NCBI RefSeq assembly: GCF_017726655.1 | Contig: NZ_CP072309.1 | Location: forward strand, 1,174,501-1,238,500 | Reading direction: 5' to 3' | Source of the DNA: Agrobacterium tumefaciens | GTDB lineage: Bacteria > Pseudomonadota > Alphaproteobacteria > Rhizobiales > Rhizobiaceae | DNA length: 64,000 bases | Shown here: in pieces, positions 57,683 to 64,000 of the stretch | Numbering within the stretch: position 1 is the stretch's first letter | Layout of the letters: each line of letters opens with the position of its first letter | Notes under the pieces: model-generated | What the model saw: only the letters and a program-made list of their open reading frames with translations | Told to the model about the DNA's origin: nothing | The model's database searches: none | Made by a program: the position numbers and the translations under genes

Positions 57683-57839
57683 TCGGTCTTTCGCCGTTCC
57701 ATCTGCGCAAATTTCAAGCGCGCATTCCTCCAATTTGCACAAAGGAAAGACAAGAATGTCGCTGATTAAAATTTAATCATGCGGTCGATCTCGATAAATA
57801 AACTTTTATTTTCAATGATTTAAACTTAATTTTGTAAAC

Positions 57840-57855
57840 TGGCACGCCTCTTGCT
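57840..57855 (+). promoter_or_regulatory. Sigma-54 promoter of the nrtABC-nirBD operon
   Basis: TGGCAC-gcctc-TTGCT matches the -24/-12 consensus (TGGCAC-N5-TTGCW) exactly. It lies about 207 bases before the nrtA start and 15 bases before the leader hairpin, so transcription would begin near 57866. It implies control by RpoN with NtrC. Short half-site-like sequences occur upstream (TTTGCAC near 57735; TGCGC and GCGCA near 57704 and 57720), but no full NtrC site is clear. Confidence 0.85.
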
Positions 57856-57869
57856 TCCTATTGTTTGCA

Positions 57870-57996
57870 CCGGTCAACGGCGATCGGAGCGAGCAGGGCG
57901 CGGCATAGGCGCTTTCAAAGACATAGACGTCGCAAGGTTTTGCTGCCCGGAACACCTCCCGTTCCGAAGGCGCAAACACCGAGCGGCGTTTTTTTG
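57870..57996 (+). promoter_or_regulatory. Leader RNA with ANTAR (NasT) target hairpin and T-run terminator
   Basis: CCGGTC-AACGGC-GATCGG (57870-57887) folds into a six-base stem (one G-U pair) with a hexanucleotide loop having A at position 1 and G at position 4, the hallmark of ANTAR target hairpins. Two weaker candidates for the second hairpin follow: GGC-ATAGGC-GCT (57902-57913) and GAC-ATAGAC-GTC (57920-57931), both also with A1 and G4. Further on, CGGAAC/GTTCCG (57948-57966) forms a stem and a run of seven T ends at 57995 after CACCGAGCGGCG. This is the layout expected for NasT-controlled antitermination before nrtA. The exact terminator stem is not clear by eye. Confidence 0.7.
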
Positions 57997-58061
57997 TTTT
58001 CAGGTTTTTTCGCAAGCGAAAGCGTCACCCGCAGAGGTGGCCCAATAAGGGGAACATGCGA

Positions 58062-59354
58062 ATGAAAAAGATATTCTCCGGCGATGTCAGCCGCCGCACG
58101 ATACTTCAGACGACAGCCGCGGCAGCCCTCGTCAGCGCCTTACGCGTGGCCTTTCCCTCCGGTGCTTTCGCGGCAACCGCTGAGCCGGAAGTGAAAGGCG
58201 CGAAAATCGGCTTTATCGCGCTCACCGATGCCGCGCCGCTCGTCATCGCGGCGGAAAAGGGCCTGTTCGCCAAACATGGCATGCCCGAGGTCGAGGTTCT
58301 AAAGCAGGCTTCCTGGGGTGCGACGCGCGATAATCTGGTGCTCGGCGGCGCCTCGAACGGCATCGACGGCGCACACATCCTGACGCCGATGCCGTATCTC
58401 ATGCATACCGGCAAGGTAACCCAGAACAATGTGCCGGTGCCGATGACCATCCTCGCGCGCCTAAACCTCGACAGCCAGGGCATCTCCGTCGCCAGGGAAT
58501 ATGCCGAGACCGGCGTTCAGCTGGATGCATCCAAACTGAAGGCGGCTTTCGAGAAGAAGAAGGCCGAAGGCAAGGAAATCAAGGCGGCCATGACCTTCCC
58601 CGGCGGCACCCATGATCTCTGGATCCGCTATTGGCTCGCCGCCGGCGGCATCGATCCGGACAAGGACGTCTCCACCATCGTCGTTCCGCCCCCGCAGATG
58701 GTCGCCAACATGAAGGTCGGCAACATGGACGTCTTCTGTGTGGGCGAGCCGTGGAACGAGCAGCTGGTCAATCAGGGCATCGGCTTTACTGCCTGTACGA
58801 CAGGTGAACTCTGGAAGGGCCATCCGGAAAAGGCGCTCGGCATGCGCGCCGACTGGGTGGAAAAGAACCCCAACGCCACCAAGGCCCTGCTGATGGCCGT
58901 GATGGAAGCTCAAGCATGGTGCGACGAGATGGCCAACAAGGAGGAGATGTCCGCCATCCTCGGCAAACGCCAATGGTTCAACGTACCGCCGAAGGATGTT
59001 CTCGGCCGCCTCAAGGGCAATATCAATTACGGCAACGGCCGCGTCATGGAAAATACTGGCCTGCAGATGAAGTTCTGGCAGGACCATGCCTCCTATCCGT
59101 TCCACAGCCATGACAGCTGGTTCATCACCGAAAACATCCGCTGGGGAAAATTCGCGCCCGACACCGATGTGAAGGCGCTGGTTGCGAAGGTGAACCGTGA
59201 GGATATCTGGCGCGCGGCGGCCAAGGACCTCGGCGTTGCCGATCTTCCCGCCTCCACCTCGCGCGGCAAGGAAACCTTCTTCGACGGCAAGGTCTTCGAC
59301 CCGGAAAATCCGTCCGCCTATCTCGAAAGCCTTTCCATCAAGGCGGCCTCCTGA
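58062..59354 (+). CDS. nrtA: Nitrate ABC importer, periplasmic binding protein NrtA
   Basis: A 430-residue nitrate-binding protein of the NrtA/CmpA family. It has a Tat-type export signal (VSRRTILQTTAAAALVSALR, cleaved near AFAATAE), then the binding fold (KIGFIALTDAAPLVIAAEKG, GAHILTPMPYLMHTGK, FCVGEPWNEQLVNQGIGFT). GGGGA eight bases upstream favours the ATG at 58062 over that at 58056. First gene of the nrtABC-nirBD operon, behind the sigma-54 promoter and leader. It delivers nitrate (or nitrite) to NrtB. Confidence 0.94.
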   Translation: MKKIFSGDVSRRTILQTTAAAALVSALRVAFPSGAFAATAEPEVKGAKIGFIALTDAAPLVIAAEKGLFAKHGMPEVEVLKQASWGATRDNLVLGGASNGIDGAHILTPMPYLMHTGKVTQNNVPVPMTILARLNLDSQGISVAREYAETGVQLDASKLKAAFEKKKAEGKEIKAAMTFPGGTHDLWIRYWLAAGGIDPDKDVSTIVVPPPQMVANMKVGNMDVFCVGEPWNEQLVNQGIGFTACTTGELWKGHPEKALGMRADWVEKNPNATKALLMAVMEAQAWCDEMANKEEMSAILGKRQWFNVPPKDVLGRLKGNINYGNGRVMENTGLQMKFWQDHASYPFHSHDSWFITENIRWGKFAPDTDVKALVAKVNREDIWRAAAKDLGVADLPASTSRGKETFFDGKVFDPENPSAYLESLSIKAAS

Positions 59355-59467
59355 GGAGGAGACCGGGCATCGCCCTTCATCCGCCAGTGCCCGCCTTTCG
59401 GCGGCCGAGACTGAAGACCGGATGAAGGGCGAGCCCTGACCGCAACCGCAATCAAGAGGAAATGCCC

Positions 59468-60361
59468 ATGTCCGCATTAGCGCGAAAATTCAAGGAAGAG
59501 CCGCAGCAGCCGGCAGTACGCAAGGCAAACGTCGTGGCGCTCGCGCCGAGGCAGTTGCCGCGCATCGATCTGCGCAACTGGGGTGCGATCGCGGCCCGCA
59601 ACATCGTCCCACCCTTCGTCGTCCTCGCCATTCTGCTCGGGATCTGGCAATTGCTCTGTTCCGCCCCCGGCGCCTCCCTGCCGCCGCCGAGCCAGGTCTT
59701 CGAGGAGAGCTACGATCTCATCGTCTCGCCGTTTTTCCAGAACGGTTCGCAGGATATCGGCCTTGGCCTGCGTGTCCTCGTCTCGCTCGAGCGGGTGGCT
59801 TACGGTTTCGGCCTTGCCGCTATCGCGGGCATCATCCTCGGGGCTGTGATCGGCCAGTCGGTCTGGGCGATGCGCGGTCTCGATCCGATCTTCCAGGTGC
59901 TGCGCACCGTGCCGCCGCTCGCCTGGCTGCCGCTGTCGCTGGCCGCCTTTCAGGACAGCAATCCGTCGGCGATTTTCGTGATCTTCATCACCTCCATCTG
60001 GCCGGTCATCATCAATACGGCGGTCGGCGTGCGCAATATTCCGCAGGACTACCGCAACGTGGCGCAGGTGCTGCGGCTGAACCAGTTCGAATTCTTCTTC
60101 AAGATCATGCTGCCATCGGCAGCCCCTTACATCTTCACCGGCCTGCGCATCGGTGTCGGCCTTTCGTGGCTGGCGATCGTCGCGGCGGAAATGCTGACCG
60201 GCGGTGTCGGCATCGGTTTCTTCATCTGGGATGCGTGGAATTCCTCGCGTCTGCCCGACATCATCGTGGCGCTCGCCTATATCGGCGTCGTCGGCTTCAT
60301 GCTCGACAAGCTGGTGGCGGCGCTCGGCAAGGTCATCACCCGCGGCGTTGCGGCGAATTGA
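59468..60361 (+). CDS. nrtB: Nitrate ABC importer permease NrtB
   Basis: A 297-residue inner-membrane protein: a ~35-residue cytoplasmic lead, helix 1 at ~50-70 (IVPPFVVLAILLGIWQLLCS) and the BPD-transport domain with an EAA loop (VAQVLRLNQFEFFFKIMLPS). The ATG at 59468 is eight bases after GAGG; the ATG two codons before directly abuts that site and is less likely. It ends 13 bases before nrtC. Confidence 0.93.
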   Translation: MSALARKFKEEPQQPAVRKANVVALAPRQLPRIDLRNWGAIAARNIVPPFVVLAILLGIWQLLCSAPGASLPPPSQVFEESYDLIVSPFFQNGSQDIGLGLRVLVSLERVAYGFGLAAIAGIILGAVIGQSVWAMRGLDPIFQVLRTVPPLAWLPLSLAAFQDSNPSAIFVIFITSIWPVIINTAVGVRNIPQDYRNVAQVLRLNQFEFFFKIMLPSAAPYIFTGLRIGVGLSWLAIVAAEMLTGGVGIGFFIWDAWNSSRLPDIIVALAYIGVVGFMLDKLVAALGKVITRGVAAN

Positions 60362-60374
60362 GAGGGCGACGATT

Positions 60375-61172
60375 ATGAACGCTTATCTGAAGCTCGATCA
60401 CATCGACAAATATTTCGACAGGGGCGGCTCGCGCGCCGAGGTGCTGAAAGGCATCAACCTCACCATCGAAAAAGGCGAATTCGTTTCGGTCATCGGCCAT
60501 TCCGGCTGCGGCAAATCCACGATGCTCAACCTCATCGCCGGGCTGACGAAGGTTTCGGCCGGTGCCGTTCTGCTCGAAAACCGGGAGGTCAACGAGCCCG
60601 GTCCGGAACGCGCAGTCGTGTTCCAGAACCACAGCCTGCTGCCCTGGCTTTCGGTTTATGAGAACGTCAATCTCGCCGTAGAGAAGGTGTTCAGCAGGAC
60701 AAAAACACGTGCCGAACGCCATGACTGGGTCATGCGCAATCTCGATCTCGTGCAGATGGCACATGCCAGGGACAAGAAACCCTCGGAAATTTCCGGCGGC
60801 ATGAAGCAGCGCGTCGGCATCGCCCGGGCGCTCGCCATGGAACCGAAGATCCTGCTGCTGGACGAGCCTTTCGGGGCGCTCGACGCGCTGACTCGCGCCC
60901 ATCTTCAGGACGCCGTGATGGAAATCCACGCGCGGCTCGGCAACACCATGGTCATGATCACCCATGATGTCGATGAGGCGGTGCTGCTTTCCGATCGCAT
61001 CGTGATGATGACCAACGGTCCCGCCGCCCATATCGGCGAAGTGCTGGACGTGCCGCTCGCCCGCCCGCGCGACCGCATCGAGCTTGCATCCGACAAGACC
61101 TACCTCAAATGCCGCGAGGCCGTGCTGAAGTTCCTTTACGAACGTCACCGCTTCGTCGAAGCCGCGGAGTAA
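60375..61172 (+). CDS. nrtC: Nitrate ABC importer ATPase (NrtC/NrtD type)
   Basis: A 265-residue ATPase with Walker A GHSGCGKSTM, signature ISGGMKQRV, Walker B LLLDEPFGALD and H-loop ITHDVDEA. It is the short form, without the NrtA-like C-terminal domain found in cyanobacterial NrtC, so it corresponds to NrtD in structure. The open frame begins 57 codons earlier inside nrtB; the ATG at 60375 is the family start. It ends five bases before nirB. Confidence 0.92.
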   Translation: MNAYLKLDHIDKYFDRGGSRAEVLKGINLTIEKGEFVSVIGHSGCGKSTMLNLIAGLTKVSAGAVLLENREVNEPGPERAVVFQNHSLLPWLSVYENVNLAVEKVFSRTKTRAERHDWVMRNLDLVQMAHARDKKPSEISGGMKQRVGIARALAMEPKILLLDEPFGALDALTRAHLQDAVMEIHARLGNTMVMITHDVDEAVLLSDRIVMMTNGPAAHIGEVLDVPLARPRDRIELASDKTYLKCREAVLKFLYERHRFVEAAE

Positions 61173-61177
61173 CAATC

Positions 61178-63625
61178 ATGACGCAAAAACTCGTCATCAT
61201 CGGCAATGGCATGGCGCCGGGGCGCATGCTGGAAAACCTGTTCGAAACCGCGCCCGGCCTTTACGATGTCACCATTTTCAACGCCGAGCCGCGCGTCAAT
61301 TACGATCGCATCATGCTCTCGCCGGTACTTTCAGGTGAGAAGAGCTATGACGATATCGTCATCCATAATGACGACTGGTATGCGGCCAATAACGTCACCT
61401 TGCACAAGGGTGCCAAAGTGACGGGCATCGACCGGGACAAAAAGACCGTCACCAGCGAAAACGGCATCACGGTTTCCTACGACAAGCTGGTGATCGCCAC
61501 CGGTTCCCTGCCCTTCATCATCCCCGTCCCCGGCCATCAGCTTCCTGGCGTGCTCGCCTATCGCGATCTCGACGATGTCACGAAGATGCTGGCGATCGCC
61601 GAGGGCAAGGGCCGCGCCATCGTCATTGGCGCCGGTCTCCTCGGGCTGGAGGCCGCATATGGTCTCAAGCGCCAGGGCATGGACGTTACCGTCATCCACC
61701 TGATGCCGACGATCATGGAGCGCCAGCTCGATCCGGCAGCGGCCTATCTTCTCGAAAAGGCGCTCACCGAGCGCGGCATCGACATCATCACCAAGGCCAA
61801 TACCAAATGCATTCTCGGTGAGGAAAAGGTCGAAGGCATCGAGCTGGAGGACGGCCGGATCATCAAGGGCGACATGGTCGTGATGGCGGTCGGCATTCGC
61901 CCGGCTTCCGGTCTTGCCAAGGACGCTGGTCTCGCCGTCAATCGCGGCATCGTCGTCGATGACGGCATGATGACCTCGGACGCTTCGATCTACGCGCTCG
62001 GCGAATGCGCCGAGCATCGCGGCATGTGCTACGGGCTGGTTGCACCGCTTTACGAATCGGCGCGTGTGCTCGCGGACCGGCTGTGTGGCGGCTCGGCCGA
62101 ATATCACGGCTCCGTCACCAACACGAAACTGAAAGTTACCGGCATCAACCTGTTTTCCGCCGGCGATTTCGCAGAAGGCGACGACCGCGAGGAAATCGTG
62201 CTGCGCGACGCCACCGCCGGTGTCTACAAGCGCCTGATCCTCAAGGAAAACCGCATCATCGGCGCGGTTCTTTACGGCGAGACGGCGGACGGATCGTGGT
62301 TCTTCGACCTGATGAAGAAATCGACCGATATTTCCGCCATGCGCGAAACCCTGATCTTCGGTCAGGCCTATCAGGGAGGGTCGCCGCTGGACCCTATGGC
62401 GGCCGTTGCAGCCTTGCCGGATGATGCGGAAATCTGCGGCTGCAACGGCGTCTGCAAGGGCAAGATCACGTCGGCAATCACGTCCAAGGGGCTGACGTCG
62501 CTCGACGATGTGCGCGCCCACACCAAGGCGTCCGCCTCCTGCGGCAATTGCACCGGCCTTGTCGAGCAGCTGATGACGATAACGCTCGGCGGCAGCTACA
62601 ATCCCGCTGCCGTGCAGCCCATGTGCAAATGTACCGATCTCGGCCATGACGATGTGCGCCTGCTTATCAAGGCCAAGGGCCTGAAGACCATTCCCGCCGT
62701 GATGCAGGAATTGGAATGGAAGACCTCCTGCGGCTGCGCCAAGTGCCGGCCGGCGCTCAATTATTATCTCGTCTGCGATTTTCCGGACGAATATGCCGAT
62801 GATTACCAGTCGCGTTACATCAATGAGCGCGTTCACGCCAATATCCAGAAGGACGGCACCTATTCCGTCGTGCCGCGCATGTGGGGCGGCGTCACCTCCT
62901 CCTCCGAGCTTCGGGCGATTGCCGATGTGGTCGACAAGTTCGATATTCCGATGGTGAAGGTGACGGGCGGCCAGCGTATCGACCTTCTCGGCATCGAGAA
63001 GGAGGATCTGCCCGCCGTCTGGGCCGATCTCGGCAAGGCCGGCTTCATTTCCGGTCAGGCCTATGCCAAGGGCTTGCGCACGGTCAAAACCTGCGTCGGC
63101 CAGCAATGGTGCCGTTTCGGCACGCAGGATTCCACCGGGCTCGGCATCCGCATCGAAAAATTCATGTGGGGCTCGTGGACGCCCGCCAAGCTGAAGCTCG
63201 CCGTTTCCGGCTGTCCGCGCAACTGCGCGGAGGCCACCTGCAAGGATATCGGCGTCATCTGCGTCGATTCCGGTTTCGAGATCCATTTCGCCGGCGCCGC
63301 CGGTCTCGATATCAAGGGCACGGAAGTGCTCGGTCTCGTCCATACCGAGGACGAGGCGCTGGAACATATCGTCGCGCTGACGCAGATGTATCGCGAACAG
63401 GCGCGCTATCTCGAGCGCATCTACAAATGGGCCAAGCGCATCGGTTACGACGAGGTGCGCCGCCAGATCATGGAGGATGCCGACAAGCGCCGGGCCTATT
63501 TCGAGCGCTTCGTCTTCAGTCAGCAATTCGCGCAGGTCGATCCCTGGTCGGAACGGGTGTCCGGCCGCGACAAGCATGAGTTCAGGCCCATGGCGGCGAT
63601 CGGTTTCAGCGAGGCGGCGGAGTGA
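61178..63625 (+). CDS. nirB: Assimilatory nitrite reductase large subunit NirB
   Basis: An 815-residue NADH-dependent nitrite reductase, which reduces nitrite to ammonium in the cytoplasm. The order is FAD/NAD-binding domains at ~1-300 (KLVIIGNGMAPGRMLENLFE, AIVIGAGLLGLEAAYGLKRQ), BFD-type [2Fe-2S] motifs at ~420-540 (CGCNGVCKG ... CGNC; CKCTDLG ... CGCAKC) and the sulfite/nitrite reductase half at ~550-800. The siroheme-[4Fe-4S] ligands are in TCVGQQWCRFG and CPRNCAEATCKD. The ATG at 61178 lies five bases after nrtC. Confidence 0.96.
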   Translation: MTQKLVIIGNGMAPGRMLENLFETAPGLYDVTIFNAEPRVNYDRIMLSPVLSGEKSYDDIVIHNDDWYAANNVTLHKGAKVTGIDRDKKTVTSENGITVSYDKLVIATGSLPFIIPVPGHQLPGVLAYRDLDDVTKMLAIAEGKGRAIVIGAGLLGLEAAYGLKRQGMDVTVIHLMPTIMERQLDPAAAYLLEKALTERGIDIITKANTKCILGEEKVEGIELEDGRIIKGDMVVMAVGIRPASGLAKDAGLAVNRGIVVDDGMMTSDASIYALGECAEHRGMCYGLVAPLYESARVLADRLCGGSAEYHGSVTNTKLKVTGINLFSAGDFAEGDDREEIVLRDATAGVYKRLILKENRIIGAVLYGETADGSWFFDLMKKSTDISAMRETLIFGQAYQGGSPLDPMAAVAALPDDAEICGCNGVCKGKITSAITSKGLTSLDDVRAHTKASASCGNCTGLVEQLMTITLGGSYNPAAVQPMCKCTDLGHDDVRLLIKAKGLKTIPAVMQELEWKTSCGCAKCRPALNYYLVCDFPDEYADDYQSRYINERVHANIQKDGTYSVVPRMWGGVTSSSELRAIADVVDKFDIPMVKVTGGQRIDLLGIEKEDLPAVWADLGKAGFISGQAYAKGLRTVKTCVGQQWCRFGTQDSTGLGIRIEKFMWGSWTPAKLKLAVSGCPRNCAEATCKDIGVICVDSGFEIHFAGAAGLDIKGTEVLGLVHTEDEALEHIVALTQMYREQARYLERIYKWAKRIGYDEVRRQIMEDADKRRAYFERFVFSQQFAQVDPWSERVSGRDKHEFRPMAAIGFSEAAE

Positions 63626-63630
63626 GGACG

Positions 63631-63966
63631 ATGGACAGCAACTGGATCGATATTGGCGATATCTCCGACATCCCGTTGCGCGGCGCGCGCTGCGTGAAAA
63701 CCCCGATGGGCAAGATCGCCGTGTTCCGCACGGCGGAAAATCAGGTCTTCGCGATTGAGGACCATTGCCCGCATAAGGGCGGGCCGCTCTCCCAGGGCAT
63801 CGTGCATGGGGCTTCAGTGACGTGTCCCTTGCACAATTGGGTTATTTCGCTGGAGACCGGCAAGGCGCTGGGGGCTGATGAGGGCGAGGTGAGGACGATT
63901 CCGATACGCAATCTCGACGGAAGGCTTTCGATAGCGCTCGAAACTTTGATGATAGCGGCGGAGTGA
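63631..63966 (+). CDS. nirD: Assimilatory nitrite reductase small subunit NirD
   Basis: A 111-residue Rieske-fold protein, partner of NirB. Both Rieske motifs are complete: C-P-H in IEDHCPHKGGPLSQG and C-P-L-H in VTCPLHNW. In some NirD proteins, such as that of E. coli, these ligands are lost, so this one may carry a [2Fe-2S] cluster. The ATG at 63631 has GGAG eight bases upstream, within the end of nirB; a GTG at 63622 overlaps nirB. Confidence 0.93.
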   Translation: MDSNWIDIGDISDIPLRGARCVKTPMGKIAVFRTAENQVFAIEDHCPHKGGPLSQGIVHGASVTCPLHNWVISLETGKALGADEGEVRTIPIRNLDGRLSIALETLMIAAE

Positions 63967-64000
63967 ATGGCGATGGCAGTGAGGTTACCCCCTTCTGTCC
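63967..64000 (+). CDS. Possible start of the next nitrate-operon gene (cut by the window edge)
   Basis: Directly after the nirD stop, an ATG at 63967 opens a frame (MAMAVRLPPSV) that runs to the end. In related loci the next gene is the assimilatory nitrate reductase or a siroheme synthase, but 11 codons are too few to tell, and the stretch may be non-coding. Confidence 0.2.
   Translation, partial: MAMAVRLPPSV

Noticed and set aside
57948..57966. CGGAAC/GTTCCG stem as the NasT target
   Set aside because: Its loop has seven bases and no G at position 4, so it does not fit the ANTAR rule; the hairpin at 57870-57887 fits much better.
58461..59477. A 338-codon open frame on the minus strand
   Set aside because: Antisense to nrtA; low-complexity His/Gly/Leu composition and no ribosome site.
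61331..63577. A 748-codon open frame on the minus strand
   Set aside because: It is exactly antisense to nirB, which has all cofactor motifs. Its product has no family likeness, and such mirror frames are common in GC-rich genes.
1..64000. CRISPR array, tRNA or rRNA genes, replication origin
   Set aside because: No regularly spaced repeats, tRNA-like cloverleaf or rRNA sequence, and no repABC-type genes were noticed on reading; a covariance search was not possible.

Overview
The window looks like chromosomal DNA of a Rhizobiaceae member, most likely a biovar 1 Agrobacterium (A. tumefaciens/fabrum group). The reasons are the high GC content with Rhizobiales-style operons, a TraR/TraI-like quorum-sensing set, rhizobial IS110 and IS3 remnants, and a nasTS-nrtABC-nirBD nitrate locus. 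This is inferred from gene content and protein sequence only; no tRNA, rRNA, CRISPR array or replication origin was seen.

Layout. (1) 1-5.8 kb, minus strand: an operon of a DUF2126 transglutaminase protein, a circularly permuted ATP-grasp/alpha-E protein and a second transglutaminase (cut by the edge). (2) 6.1-8.9 kb: an SbmA/BacA-like ABC exporter whose ATPase motifs are eroded, and a membrane-anchored hypothetical protein. (3) 8.9-14.6 kb: a scrap zone with two different IS110 remnants, a truncated IS3 element, a LysR gene and at least three broken genes. (4) 15.0-17.3 kb: an AHL synthase gene coupled by an ATGA overlap to a luxR gene, plus a second luxR. (5) 18.1-31.1 kb: an apparent catabolic island with an atypical response regulator and an amidohydrolase on the plus strand, facing a minus-strand run of a polyamine-type ABC importer, a TauD dioxygenase, an RraA-like protein, a nitrilase, two MmgE/PrpD proteins and an ornithine-cyclodeaminase-like protein. 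(6) 31.8-37.1 kb: an oligopeptide/dipeptide ABC importer. (7) 37.4-38.2 kb: small genes including a YciA-type thioesterase.

(8) 38.3-46.1 kb: two convergent three-gene units that resemble a small biosynthetic cluster: an ATP-grasp/polysaccharide-deacetylase fusion, a PrmC-like methyltransferase and a GNAT-like protein, against an asparagine-synthetase-type amidotransferase, a lone acyl carrier protein and an ammonia-type NAD-synthetase homologue. (9) 46.3-46.9 kb: soxR with its own SoxR box. (10) 46.9-48.4 kb: a cytoplasmic alpha-amylase. (11) 48.5-55.7 kb: a 5-oxoprolinase (pxp/kip) operon with a divergent GntR regulator and a palindromic candidate operator. (12) 55.8-64 kb: nasT-nasS, then nrtABC and nirBD. 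The latter are preceded by a clear sigma-54 promoter and a leader hairpin that fits an ANTAR (NasT) target.

The two best candidates for undescribed biology are the 38.3-46.1 kb ACP/amidotransferase/ATP-grasp cluster and the 18-31 kb catabolic island with its neighbouring quorum-sensing genes. Functions of both are inferred from family membership and gene order, not shown.
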